Origin: DASXQK01 sp963757155
GTDB taxonomy: Bacteria > Pseudomonadota > Alphaproteobacteria > Dongiales > Dongiaceae
Assembly (NCBI GenBank): GCA_963757155.1
Contig: CAVWQS010000008.1
Span: forward strand, 186,001 to 250,000
Direction of reading: 5' to 3'
Length of the DNA stretch: 64,000 nt
Shown here: positions 17,180 to 25,502 of the stretch, in pieces
Layout of the letters: the number at the start of each line of letters is the position of its first letter
How positions within the stretch are numbered: the stretch's first letter is position 1
Program-made: the position numbers and the translations under genes
The notes under the pieces: model-generated
Database searches by the model: none
What the model saw: the letters and a program-made list of their open reading frames with translations, nothing else
Told to the model about the DNA's origin: nothing

Positions 17180-18133
17180 ATGCCCAAGACCCATTACCAG
17201 CCCCTCGGGGGCAATCAGATGCCGCGCTTCGGCGGCCCCGCCACCATGATGCGCCTGCCGAGCCTGCCCTCGGCCGAGGGGCTCGACGCCTGCTTCGTGG
17301 GCGTGCCCTTCGACATCGGCACCTCCAACCGCTCCGGCGCCCGCTTCGGGCCGCGCCAGATCCGGGCCGAGAGCTGTCTCATCCGGCCTTACAACATGGC
17401 CACGAGGGCGGCCCCCTTCGACAGCCTCTCGGTCGCCGATATCGGGGATGTCGCCATCAACACCTTCAATCTCGAGAAGAGCATCGAGATCATCGAGAAG
17501 GCCTATGACGAGATCCTGAGCCACAATTGCCGACCGCTGACCCTGGGCGGCGACCACACGGTGGCGCTCCCCATCCTGCGCGCCCTCAAGCGCAAATACG
17601 GGCCCGTGGGCATGGTGCATGTCGATGCCCATGCCGACATCAACGATACGATGTTCGGCGAGAAGATCGCCCATGGCACCCCGTTCCGCCGCGCCGTGGA
17701 GGAAGGGCTGGTGGACGGCAAGAGGGTGGTGCAGATCGGCCTCAGGGCCACCGGCTACTCGGCGGAGGATTTCGACTGGCCCCGCGCCCAGGGCTTCCGC
17801 GTCGTCCAGGCGGAGGAGTGCTGGTACAAATCCCTGGCGCCGCTCATGGCCGAGGTGCGCCAGCAGCTGGGCGCCGGCCCCGTGCATCTCACCTTCGACA
17901 TCGACGGCCTCGATCCCTCCTCCGCGCCGGGCACCGGCACGCCGGAGATCGGCGGCCTCACCACCATCCAGGGCATCGAGATCATCCGCGGCTGCCGCGG
18001 CCTCGACATCGTTGCCTGCGATATGGTCGAGGTCGCCCCGCCCTATGACCCCAGCGGCAATACCGCTCTGCTGGCGGCCAATCTGCTGTTCGAGATGCTG
18101 TGCATTTTGCCGGGGGTGCAGTACCGGAACTGA
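17180..18133 (+). CDS. speB: Agmatinase-family ureohydrolase
   Basis: 317 aa cytosolic binuclear manganese hydrolase that cleaves urea from a guanidino compound. All metal-binding signatures are intact: GGDHTVALPIL, MVHVDAHADIND, and TFDIDGLDPSSAPGTGTP, with a final DMVEVAPPYD. Agmatine (to putrescine) is the classic substrate; guanidinobutyrate and guanidinopropionate hydrolases share these motifs, so substrate is not fixed. ATG with GGGAGAA upstream; 29 bases after tetR on the same strand. The divergent polyamine-type importer suggests uptake and hydrolysis of the same compound. Confidence 0.9.
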   Translation: MPKTHYQPLGGNQMPRFGGPATMMRLPSLPSAEGLDACFVGVPFDIGTSNRSGARFGPRQIRAESCLIRPYNMATRAAPFDSLSVADIGDVAINTFNLEKSIEIIEKAYDEILSHNCRPLTLGGDHTVALPILRALKRKYGPVGMVHVDAHADINDTMFGEKIAHGTPFRRAVEEGLVDGKRVVQIGLRATGYSAEDFDWPRAQGFRVVQAEECWYKSLAPLMAEVRQQLGAGPVHLTFDIDGLDPSSAPGTGTPEIGGLTTIQGIEIIRGCRGLDIVACDMVEVAPPYDPSGNTALLAANLLFEMLCILPGVQYRN

Positions 18134-18136
18134 AAT

Positions 18137-18267
18137 TTCTCCCTCGCCCCCGGAACGGGGGAGAGGGTCGGGGCGAGGGGGTGTATCCGCTGCGTCGTCC
18201 TTAGAAGAAAGCCCCTCACCCTTCCCATCGCTGACGCGATGGGCCCCTTCCCTCTCCCGCTGGCGGG
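18137..18267. repeat. GC-rich inverted-repeat element, family 2
   Basis: CTCCCTCGCCCCCGGAACGG and its continuation fold back on GGGGGAGAGGGTCGGGGCG, and a second half (CCCCTCACCCTTCCC, then CCCTCTCCCGCTGGCGGGCG) has the mirrored composition. A shorter relative is at 45631-45672. It lies between the convergent agmatinase and nitrilase genes and may act as a bidirectional terminator. Confidence 0.6.
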
Positions 18268-18272
18268 CGAGG

Positions 18273-19127
18273 TTATTCCGCCGCCTTGGCGACGGCCCCC
18301 TCCGGCGCCGGGAAGCTGCGGTCGTGGCGCAGCGCCGGGATCGCCGTGCGCGCCTCATCGACCTTGGCCGGATCGATATCGGCGGTGATCCAGCCCACTT
18401 TCTCCCCGCCGTCTGCCAGCACCTCGCCCCACGGGTTCACGATCAGGCTATGGCCCCAGGTCCGCCTTCCCTCGGCATGGATCCCGCCTTGATTGGCGGC
18501 GAAGACGAAGCTGCCGGTCTCGATGGCCCGCGCCCGGACCAGGATCTCCCAATGGGCCTTGCCGGTGGTGTAGGTGAAGGCGGCGGGTACGGTCAGATAG
18601 CGCGCGCCGGCCTGGGCGAGCGCGCGATAGAGATAGGCGAAGCGCAGATCGTAGCAGACCGTCATGCCGATCGGCCCCCAGGGCGAGGCCGCCAGCACGG
18701 CCCGCGAGCCTGCCTTCACCGTGGCCGATTCCCGATAGGTCTCGCCGCTGGCCAGATCCACGTCGAAGAGATGCAGCTTGTCGTAGCGCGCGGTGATGGC
18801 GCCCTTGGGATCGACCAGGAAGGACCGGTTGGCCACCCTGTTCTCCCCGGGCAGCTTGATCAGCAGCGAGCCCACCAGGATCCAGGCGCCTGTTTCCTGG
18901 GCAAGGGCCCGGAAGCTGGCGAGGCCCGGATCGACCTCCTCCGCCACCGCCTTCTCCAGCACTTTCGGGTTCTGGGGTTCCAGCATGGTGACCAGCTCGG
19001 GCAGCACGATGAGCTTGGCGCCGTCGCCGGCCGCGCCCCGGATCAGCGGCTCGAGGGCCGCGATGCTGGGCGCCATGTCGCGCTCGGCGCAGTTCTGCAC
19101 GCAGGCGACGCGGAATGTCTCGGCCAT
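18273..19127 (-). CDS. Carbon-nitrogen hydrolase (nitrilase superfamily, Nit-like amidase)
   Basis: 284 aa cytosolic amidase with the intact catalytic triad Glu44 (VLPELV), Lys117 (YDKLHLFDVD) and Cys158 (TVCYDLRF). The closest match by motif is the Nit1/Nit2 branch, which hydrolyses omega-amides such as alpha-ketoglutaramate or deaminated glutathione. A 4-guanidinobutanamide-type amide would also suit the neighbouring ureohydrolase, but the gene is convergent with it, not cotranscribed. ATG 19127. Confidence 0.88.
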   Translation of the reverse strand: MAETFRVACVQNCAERDMAPSIAALEPLIRGAAGDGAKLIVLPELVTMLEPQNPKVLEKAVAEEVDPGLASFRALAQETGAWILVGSLLIKLPGENRVANRSFLVDPKGAITARYDKLHLFDVDLASGETYRESATVKAGSRAVLAASPWGPIGMTVCYDLRFAYLYRALAQAGARYLTVPAAFTYTTGKAHWEILVRARAIETGSFVFAANQGGIHAEGRRTWGHSLIVNPWGEVLADGGEKVGWITADIDPAKVDEARTAIPALRHDRSFPAPEGAVAKAAE

Positions 19128-19288
19128 GGCGGCTCTCCCTGGGGGATGAACACCGAATTATAGCGCGCCAATACTGCCGGGGAGGAATTATCTGGCGCCA
19201 TTTCCAGAAGGTCTGGCTGGTGGACCCGAAGGCAAGGTCTAGCCTGCGGGACATTTTTGAAGCCATGATTCAGGCCTGGGACAGCAGC

Positions 19289-20086
19289 ATGACAAAGATT
19301 CTCGCCGGCAAGGTCGCCATCGTGACCGGTGCCAGCGCTGAGCGCGGGATCGGCCGCGCCACGGCCCTGAAGCTCGCAAGCCTTGGCGCCGAACTGGTGC
19401 TGGCCGATTTGAGCTTGGCAAATGGACTCCAGACCTTGGCCGACGAGATCGTGGCTGCCGGGGGCCGGTCTTTGGCGGTTGCCGTCGATGTCGGGGATGT
19501 CGCCCAGATCGAAGCCTGCGCCGAAGCGGCTTGTGCGAGGTTCGGCGGGATCGACATCCTCGTGAACAACGCCGGCACAACCGCCGGCGCGAAGCCCTTC
19601 CTCGAGATTTCCGACGCCGACTGGGACCTGAGCTATGCCGTGAATCTGAGAGGCCCGGCTCAGTTTTGCCGGGCCGTCATACCGGTGATGATTCGAAGAG
19701 GCGGCGGCGCGATCGTCAACAACGCCTCGCTCGCCGGGCTGGGCGCCGAGGCAGGGTTCGGTGCCTATAGCGCCTCGAAGCACGGTCTCGTCGCCTTGAC
19801 GAAGACGATTGCCGCGGAGTTCGGCTCTCAGGGCATCAGATGCAATGTGGTCTGTCCCGGTTTCGTCAACACGGACATGCATAGGGGCGTGAACGAGCGG
19901 TTGGCGCGGGAGGCCGGAATTGGCTTGGCGGAGATCCAGCGGCGGCGCTATCTCGGCGTGGCCATGGGACGAGCGGGCGATCCGGCGGAGATCGCTGAGG
20001 CGATCGCTTTTCTCGCCGGCCCTTCGTCTTCCTACATCACCGGCGTGGCACTTCCCGTCGCGGGCGGCACCTCCGCCGGGCTGTAG
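19289..20086 (+). CDS. SDR-family NAD(P)-dependent oxidoreductase
   Basis: 265 aa classical short-chain dehydrogenase. Cofactor motif TGASAERGIGRA, NNAG at the end of strand 4, catalytic Ser in NNASLAG, and YSASK with the catalytic Tyr and Lys. Insertions after the glycine motif (AERG) resemble FabG-like and 3-hydroxyacyl reductases. An in-frame ATG at 19265 would add eight residues; neither start has a good ribosome site, and 19289 places the glycine motif at the usual distance. Stands alone; substrate unknown. Confidence 0.88.
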   Translation: MTKILAGKVAIVTGASAERGIGRATALKLASLGAELVLADLSLANGLQTLADEIVAAGGRSLAVAVDVGDVAQIEACAEAACARFGGIDILVNNAGTTAGAKPFLEISDADWDLSYAVNLRGPAQFCRAVIPVMIRRGGGAIVNNASLAGLGAEAGFGAYSASKHGLVALTKTIAAEFGSQGIRCNVVCPGFVNTDMHRGVNERLAREAGIGLAEIQRRRYLGVAMGRAGDPAEIAEAIAFLAGPSSSYITGVALPVAGGTSAGL

Positions 20087-20128
20087 GGCTTGCCGTCCGA
20101 AACGCGGAGCTCGTCGCGCTTCGACGGT

Positions 20129-20527
20129 TTAGCTATCCGCAGTCGCCTCTCGCCTGATCGACGCAGCGGGAAAGCGCGGGAGGTTCGGTTCTACCTCGTG
20201 GAAGATGAATAGGACGTCCTGAGGCGCGAGGTGTAGACGCTCGCCGAACAATCTGACCGCTTCGTCCACAATGGTAGCGGCGGTTCCTGTCGGCCTCCCG
20301 CGGGAGATGACGACCTCAACGACCATGAACCGATCAGTTCTGTCCGTTGCGTAGTCGGGGAAGCGGGGATCTACCAGAAGGTCATCCTGGTCGACCTCAA
20401 GAAAGCGGTGAAAGCGGTCGGCTCGGGGATAGCCGGCGGCCACCTGGGCTTCCAACATTGCCTCCGATAAGCGGGACTTCTCGGCGGCGCTGAGGCCGCG
20501 CCGGACGGTGAAGGTTACAAACGGCAT
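20129..20527 (-). CDS. Tautomerase-superfamily protein
   Basis: 132 aa. It begins MPFVTFTVRRGLSAAEKSRL, so Pro1 is exposed as the catalytic base after Met removal. The length is that of the long MSAD-like tautomerases rather than the 62-aa 4-oxalocrotonate tautomerase. Later motifs are HRFLEVDQDDLLVDPRFP and DVLFIFHEVEPNLPRF. Small cytosolic enzyme, probably oligomeric; the physiological enol/keto or dehalogenation substrate is unknown. Convergent with the SDR gene 42 bases away. Confidence 0.87.
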   Translation of the reverse strand: MPFVTFTVRRGLSAAEKSRLSEAMLEAQVAAGYPRADRFHRFLEVDQDDLLVDPRFPDYATDRTDRFMVVEVVISRGRPTGTAATIVDEAVRLFGERLHLAPQDVLFIFHEVEPNLPRFPAASIRREATADS

Positions 20528-20643
20528 CGCCAGTCTCCACGGCTTAATCCGAAATCCACCGGATCATCAGCGCGCAGCTGGTTCTTGCGCCCGAAGCCGC
20601 CTTGCTGCCGACGATCCGGCCCGAGCAATTCGGCAGGGTCAGG

Positions 20644-20994
20644 CTATTTACGAAGCCTGTGCTCGATCAACTTCTTGACCGTGCGTTGCTCCCAATCAAG
20701 CCTCGACCAAGGCACGAGCTCGTAAGCGTAGAGCGCGTGCAGGCCCAGAAACAGTCCCCAACCCAGCAATATGTTGTAGAACCAGGCCCCGCCGGGGGTC
20801 GATATGTCGATCAGCAAGATGATGAAATTGGCGATCACATAGACCGTCGCGTGATTGTAGAAGACCCGCAGGCTTCTGACGCGGCGCCATGCCCATTGCT
20901 CGAGCTCGGCATAGTGACCCGCCTCACGAACGCCGGGCCCCGGCAAGATCGTTGCGGGTTCGCTCGCCTGGCCTCTGGTCGGTCTCTGTCCCAT
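20644..20994 (-). CDS. 2TM-domain membrane protein
   Basis: 116 aa. Two hydrophobic helices (ATVYVIANFIILLIDI and WFYNILLGWGLFLGLHAL) are separated by a short loop TPGGAW, with an amphipathic helix before and a basic tail KKLIEHRLRK after. This matches the 2TM domain family, small inner-membrane proteins sometimes fused to LytTR regulators or histidine kinases. No partner gene is adjacent. ATG 20994; three in-frame Met codons are absent upstream, so the start is the only one available. Confidence 0.78.
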   Translation of the reverse strand: MGQRPTRGQASEPATILPGPGVREAGHYAELEQWAWRRVRSLRVFYNHATVYVIANFIILLIDISTPGGAWFYNILLGWGLFLGLHALYAYELVPWSRLDWEQRTVKKLIEHRLRK

Positions 20995-21208
20995 GGCTCA
21001 CGTCGCACTGAGGAGTGTCTCTAGAGATAGCACCAAACCCTGGCAATTCTAGGGCGGCATTTTCGATGGTCGGGAGCCGAACCTCACCGTCTGGAGATCG
21101 AACTTGCCGAGCTGCGATCTCGCGTGCATAACCTCCGTCGATTACGGTGTCGGACGGCCGGGCGAAGCAAAGTAGCTTCTCCTCGTAAGTTATTGAAATA
21201 TCACGAGA

Positions 21209-21284
21209 GCCCCTGTAGCTCAATTGGCAGAGCAACGGTTTTGTAAACCGTAGGTTGTTGGTTCGAGTCCGACCGGGGGCACCA
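21209..21284 (+). tRNA. tRNA-Thr (anticodon TGT)
   Basis: Full cloverleaf: acceptor stem GCCCCTG/CGGGGGC (one G-T pair), D arm with AGCTC and GAGC, anticodon stem ACGGT/ACCGT enclosing loop TTTGTAA with TGT at positions 34-36, TPsiC loop GTTCGAGTC, discriminator A and encoded CCA at 21282-21284. Confidence 0.96.
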
Positions 21285-21444
21285 CGACGGACGGGTCGCC
21301 GCAAAATCGGCGCGGGCAATCCCCGTCCTCCTCCCGCCGCTCCATTGCCTCCAATTCATGTGCCGGTTGCCGTCATTTCATGCGGCGACGGAGGCTCATC
21401 ACCACATACTTGCCGCAAATTCGTTTCTCGGAGAAGCGGCTGAG

Positions 21445-21948
21445 ATGACGGCGGTATCGGTGCGGGTCATGAGCCTGAAAGACGAGCTCGACGAGAGCGT
21501 CCGCGTGGAGCGCGCCAAACTGGAGACGGCAGATCGCCTCGACGCCGAGTTTCCGGAACGACAGCGCCAGCGCTTCTGCGCGTTGCGGGCGCTTGTCGAG
21601 GAGCTCGGCGCGGCGGGCGACCCCCGTTTCCTCCGAACCCAGATCGAAGACGACGGCGCCACCGTCGAGGTCGGCCGCTTGAAGCGGGACCTATCTTCCT
21701 TCGTCACCGATATGCAATGGGAGATGCGGCCGAACTACAGCATCCATGTCGATGCGACGTCTTTGAATCATCGCTTCCGCGGCGAGCCCGGATTCAGGCT
21801 CGCCGAGACCCGGTGTCCTCGTTTCCCCGCGGACGACGCCGTCACGACCATGCTGGTGTTCGAGACCGAGACCCTGCTCATCGGCCATCTCGTTCGGGCC
21901 ATCGCGACGCGGATTGCAGAGTATCTGCACAGGGCCGAGCGTCTGTAG
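21445..21948 (+). CDS. Hypothetical protein, 167 aa
   Basis: Not recognised. The start at 21445 has GGAGAAG eight bases upstream. Predicted soluble: a charged helical N-terminal half (SLKDELDESVRVERAKLETA and QRQRFCALRALVEELGAAG) and a C-terminal alpha/beta part (YSIHVDATSLNHRF, TTMLVFETETLLIGHLVRAI). Convergent with aquaporin Z, 16 bases apart. No neighbour suggests a role. Confidence 0.6.
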   Translation: MTAVSVRVMSLKDELDESVRVERAKLETADRLDAEFPERQRQRFCALRALVEELGAAGDPRFLRTQIEDDGATVEVGRLKRDLSSFVTDMQWEMRPNYSIHVDATSLNHRFRGEPGFRLAETRCPRFPADDAVTTMLVFETETLLIGHLVRAIATRIAEYLHRAERL

Positions 21949-21964
21949 ACGGCAGGTCGTCCGC

Positions 21965-22660
21965 TCAATCCTCGCTCTCGAACCAGCGATAGACCACACC
22001 TGCCAGCGCTGCGCCGACGATCGGCGCCAGCCAGAACAACCACAGCTGGCCGAGCGCCCAGCCGCCGACGAAAATGGCCGGCCCCGTGGAGCGCGCCGGA
22101 TTCACGGAGGTATTGGTGACCGGAATGCTGATCAGATGGATCAGGGTCAGCGCCAGGCCGATCGGGATGGCGGCAAAGCCCTTGGGCGCTCGCGCGTCGG
22201 TCGAGCCCAGGATGACGATCAGGAAGATGAAGGTCATGACGACCTCGGTCACGAGGCAGGAGACCAGCGAATAGCCGCCGGGCGAATGCTCGGCATAGCC
22301 GTTGGAGGCGAAGCCTGCCGAAAGATCGAATCCGGCACGACCGCTGGCGATGACATAGAGCACCGCCGCCGCGGCAATGCCGCCCAGCACCTGTGCGATG
22401 ACATAGGGAACGAGCTCGCGGGCCGGGAAGCGGCCGCCCGTGACAAGGCCGACCGTCACCGCCGGGTTGATATGGCAGCCGGAAATATGGCCGATGGCGA
22501 AGGCCATGGTCAGGAGCGTGAGGCCGAAGGCCAGCGACACCCCGACGAATCCGATGCCCAGCGATGGGAAGGCGGCGGCAAGCACGGCACTGCCGCAACC
22601 CCCCAGTACCAGCCAGAAGGTGCCGAGGAACTCGGCGGCCAAGCGCTTCGAGATGGGCAT
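21965..22660 (-). CDS. aqpZ: Aquaporin Z
   Basis: 231 aa inner-membrane water channel. Six transmembrane helices, first NPA loop in SGCHINPAVTVGL, second in TNTSVNPARSTGPA. The Arg after the second NPA and the His in the first loop region are those of the water-selective filter. The N-terminal MPISKRLAAEFLGTFWLVLG is characteristic of AqpZ. ATG 22660. Confidence 0.95.
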   Translation of the reverse strand: MPISKRLAAEFLGTFWLVLGGCGSAVLAAAFPSLGIGFVGVSLAFGLTLLTMAFAIGHISGCHINPAVTVGLVTGGRFPARELVPYVIAQVLGGIAAAAVLYVIASGRAGFDLSAGFASNGYAEHSPGGYSLVSCLVTEVVMTFIFLIVILGSTDARAPKGFAAIPIGLALTLIHLISIPVTNTSVNPARSTGPAIFVGGWALGQLWLFWLAPIVGAALAGVVYRWFESED

Positions 22661-22701
22661 GTTCTTCCTCCCGGGATAGCCGCTTCAGCGCGGCTGCATA
22701 G

Positions 22702-22920
22702 TCAGGTTTCGCCGCCCCGCCCCATCGTCGGCGTATGCGCCTCGATCTCCGCGGCCACGGCCATGCAAGCGCCTTGAAGGCTGGAAAGCTGGCGGAGCAG
22801 GTCGGGGTCGAGAGGCTTGTTGGCCGCTGTGGCCATCAGTTGGTCCACGATCCTGCGGCGTTCGGCCTCCAGCCGCTTGGCAAAGGCAGTCAACTCTTCC
22901 AGTTCTGTCGTGGAGGTCAT
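22702..22920 (-). CDS. Small helical hypothetical protein, 72 aa
   Basis: Short soluble protein, nearly all helical (LEELTAFAKRLEAERRRIV then PDLLRQLSSLQGACMAVAAE), with a basic first helix and hydrophobic heptad spacing that suggests a dimeric coiled coil. It lies 41 bases upstream of aqpZ on the same strand and may be cotranscribed. No known family recognised. Confidence 0.55.
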   Translation of the reverse strand: MTSTTELEELTAFAKRLEAERRRIVDQLMATAANKPLDPDLLRQLSSLQGACMAVAAEIEAHTPTMGRGGET

Positions 22921-22995
22921 GGGCTGCTCCCAGCGCTCGGCATCTCAGGCGGGTGCGGTGTACCGCCGTGATTTTCTTGAACTAACTCTTCTATC

Positions 22996-23041
22996 CGGTG
23001 AAGTTCAACAGCTATTAGCGGTGAAGTTCAACAGCTATTAG
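22996..23041. repeat. Exact 2 x 23-bp tandem duplication
   Basis: CGGTGAAGTTCAACAGCTAT followed by TAG occurs twice without a gap (22996-23018 and 23019-23041). The stop codon of the DUF3137 gene (23015-23017) lies in the repeat. Reading across a single copy would continue the frame (LHRIEELVQENH), so the duplication appears to create the stop. Confidence 0.9.
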
Positions 23042-24112
23042 CGAAACTTTGGTTAATCGGACGGCGACGGCCTCCCGTCCCGTCCGAAGCTTCTCGGCGA
23101 TCACCGCCAGAATCCCCATCTGATCCGCCAGATGCTGCACCCGCTCGATTTGCGCCATCGGCGGACGAAGCGGCCCGATCTCGAAGCGCTGCTCGGTGAC
23201 GAAGGCCAGCAGGATTTCGCCGCCATCGAAGCCGACCGAGACCGGCCCGCCGCCGAAGATGGCCGCGATGTCCAGCAAGGCGGCGCGGGTCGCGGAATCG
23301 AGCCGGGCGAGCGCGGCGGCGATGTCCGCAGCGGCCGCATGCAATTCGAACCTGGCGTCGAAGGCGCTATCGCCGGTCGGGGTCGTCGGCGCGCCCTCCG
23401 GCCCGGCGGCGAGCTTGGCCTGAAGCTCGGCGGCCGAGGGCAAGGGCTGATCGGCGGATTGGCTATGGGCCACGATCGAAAAGCCGCGGAGCATATTGCG
23501 GGTCGTCGCCCCTGCCGGCGGGACCAGCCGGAACAGCACGCCGGGCGGGGCCGGGTCTTCGACGCTGATCAGCAGCCCGCTGAAGCGTTCGGTGGTCCTG
23601 GTATGGCGCTGGTTGCCGGTGCCCGTCGAGGATTTATCGGCGAGCTTCACCGCCATCATATCCACGGCCAGCCCGCCGACTTCGCCGAAGACCCGGTCGC
23701 TGCGCCTGACCTTGTCGGCGCCGGCGAGGCCGAGGAGGGCGAAGGGCTCGAGATCGAATCCCGCGGCCGCGGGCTCGTAGCGCAGGCCCAGAAATTTGGC
23801 GATCCGGCCCATCAGCTCATGGCGGAGGTCATCGGCGAGGCCGGCCTTCGCGAACCAGAAATAACCGATCGAGACCGCCGCGAGGCCGAAGCCGGCCATG
23901 GGGCCGAATTCGCTGTCGCTATCGCTTTGCCAAGCCCAGGTGATGATGACGGCGGCGATCGCAAGCCCGAGGACCAGCACCAACCATCGGTTGCGCTGGG
24001 TGGCGCGCACCCGCAAATCCTGCGCCGTCAGATAGGGCCGGAGCGATGACTCGTAGAACGCCCGAAGGTCGGGCGCGGTGCTTGGGGATTCCGCTTCGGG
24101 GATCGAGGCCAT
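23015..24112 (-). CDS. DUF3137-domain membrane protein
   Basis: 365 aa. N-terminal cytoplasmic segment with FYESSLRPYL, two membrane helices (LVLVLGLAIAAVIITWAW and MAGFGLAAVSIGYFWFAKAG, residues about 44-95), then a large soluble domain containing FGEVGGLAVDMMAVKLADK and FSGLLISVEDP, the core of DUF3137. Function of the family is unknown. The last residues SLIAVELHR and the TAA come from a 23-bp tandem duplication, so the native C-terminus may be longer. ATG 24112. Confidence 0.82.
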   Translation of the reverse strand: MASIPEAESPSTAPDLRAFYESSLRPYLTAQDLRVRATQRNRWLVLVLGLAIAAVIITWAWQSDSDSEFGPMAGFGLAAVSIGYFWFAKAGLADDLRHELMGRIAKFLGLRYEPAAAGFDLEPFALLGLAGADKVRRSDRVFGEVGGLAVDMMAVKLADKSSTGTGNQRHTRTTERFSGLLISVEDPAPPGVLFRLVPPAGATTRNMLRGFSIVAHSQSADQPLPSAAELQAKLAAGPEGAPTTPTGDSAFDARFELHAAAADIAAALARLDSATRAALLDIAAIFGGGPVSVGFDGGEILLAFVTEQRFEIGPLRPPMAQIERVQHLADQMGILAVIAEKLRTGREAVAVRLTKVSLIAVELHR

Positions 24113-24231
24113 AGCCCCAAACCCTAGCGCAGCGGGGGCCCCGGAGATAGGGTGGAGGCGCCGGGTCTCGCGGCGCCTCCCTCACCCTCGAGATTTGCCC
24201 GATCGCGAGGGCGAGCAATCTCCGTCCGCAA

Positions 24232-25213
24232 TTATCCGCCTTGGCCGATGGAGCGATCGAGAAAGTCGTGGATCATCGGCGCCATCACGTCGAGCTTGTC
24301 CTCCAGGGCGAAATGTCCGGTGTCGAGCAGATGCATTTCGGCCTTGGGCAGATCGCGGAGGTAGGGGGTTGCACCATCCGCCGGGAAGATCTTGTCGTTC
24401 TTGCCCCAGACGATCAGCGTCGGCGGCTGGCGCTCGCGGAAGAAGGCCTGGAACTTGGGATAGAGCGGAATATTGGTGCCGTAATCCAGGAATAGATCCA
24501 TCTGGATGTCCCTGTTGCCCGGGCGGTCGAGCAGGGCCTGGTCGTGGCTCCAATTATCGGGATCGATCCGGGTAACATCCGACATACCGTCGGTGTATTG
24601 AAACTTGGTCGTCGCCGGTTCGACGAGACCATAGAGCGCCTCGCGATGAGCCTGGGAGGGATCGCGCCCAATAGGCCTTGATGGGATCCCAGAAGGCCTT
24701 CAGCCCCTCTTCATAGGCATTGCCGTTCTGGACGATGAGGGCGGTGACGCGCTCGGGATGCTTGAGGGCGAGGCGATAGCCGACGGGGGCGCCGTAATCC
24801 ATGACATACATCGCGTAATGCGCGGCGCCGAGCTGCCCCATCAGCCCATCCACGAGATCGGCGTAGTGGGCGAAGCTATAGGCGAATTTCGTGTGATCGG
24901 GGGCCGCACTCCAGCCGAATCCCGGATAGTCCGGGGCGATGACATGGTAGCGGTCGGCGAGCAGCGGCATGAGATTGCGGAACATATGGGAGGAGGTCGG
25001 GAAGCCGTGCAGGAGGAGCACCACCGGCGCATCGGCCGGCCCGGCCTCGCGATAGAAGATGTCGATGCCGCCGACTTTCGCGGTGTGAAAATGGACCGTC
25101 GGTATCGCCTGCTGTTCGGCGGCATAGGCGGGTCGCGGGGAGGTGAGCGTGGCCGAGAAGAAGAGGCTCGCGGCAAAGGCCAGGACGGCGGAGCGGGATT
25201 TGAAGAGGGACAT
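24232..25213 (-). pseudogene. Secreted alpha/beta hydrolase, haloalkane dehalogenase/epoxide hydrolase-like, frameshifted
   Basis: About 326 aa after repair. Sec signal peptide (LAFAASLFFSATLTSPRPAYA). HGFPTSSHMF forms the oxyanion-hole loop. The nucleophile elbow VMDYGAPVGY has Asp rather than Ser, as in haloalkane dehalogenases and epoxide hydrolases. LIVWGKNDKIFPA and DTGHFALED supply the acid and His. An extra base at 24664-24669 shifts the frame; removing it gives KAYWRDPSQAHREALYGLVE and joins both halves. Periplasmic location is unusual for dehalogenases. Substrate unknown. Confidence 0.82.
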
Positions 25214-25502
25214 TCATCGTCTCCTTATGGGCCTATGCGACAGCCACCCGGCTTCTTGGAAGGGATATCGCAGCGGCTGGGTCCGGCTCCCCTCGGGCTG
25301 ACCAAGACTAGGCCGATGCCCGCCGGCAGGGACGTTAAGTCCTGTGAACTGGCGCTAAGAAAGATTGCGCTGCCCCTGTTGAAGGGCGAATCGACCCTGC
25401 GAAGGTCGAGGTCGGGGGCCCAACGACTAGCCGCCGCGCTTGACGATGCCCCTCCCGCCCCGGCACTCTCCCTCGCCGTCAAGCCTAGGGAATCATTTGG
25501 CA
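25214..25502. other. 289-bp intergenic region, no gene seen
   Basis: Lies between the divergent haloalkane-dehalogenase-like and iminopeptidase genes. I see no convincing protein, RNA or repeat. It should hold both promoters, but no clear -35/-10 pair stands out. Confidence 0.5.

Noticed and set aside
17147..18358. A 403-codon minus-strand frame over the agmatinase
   Set aside because: It overlaps the complete agmatinase with all metal motifs and carries no domain.
21209..21284. tRNA-Thr as an integration site
   Set aside because: No integrase, no repeat of the tRNA 3' end and no change of gene style beside it.
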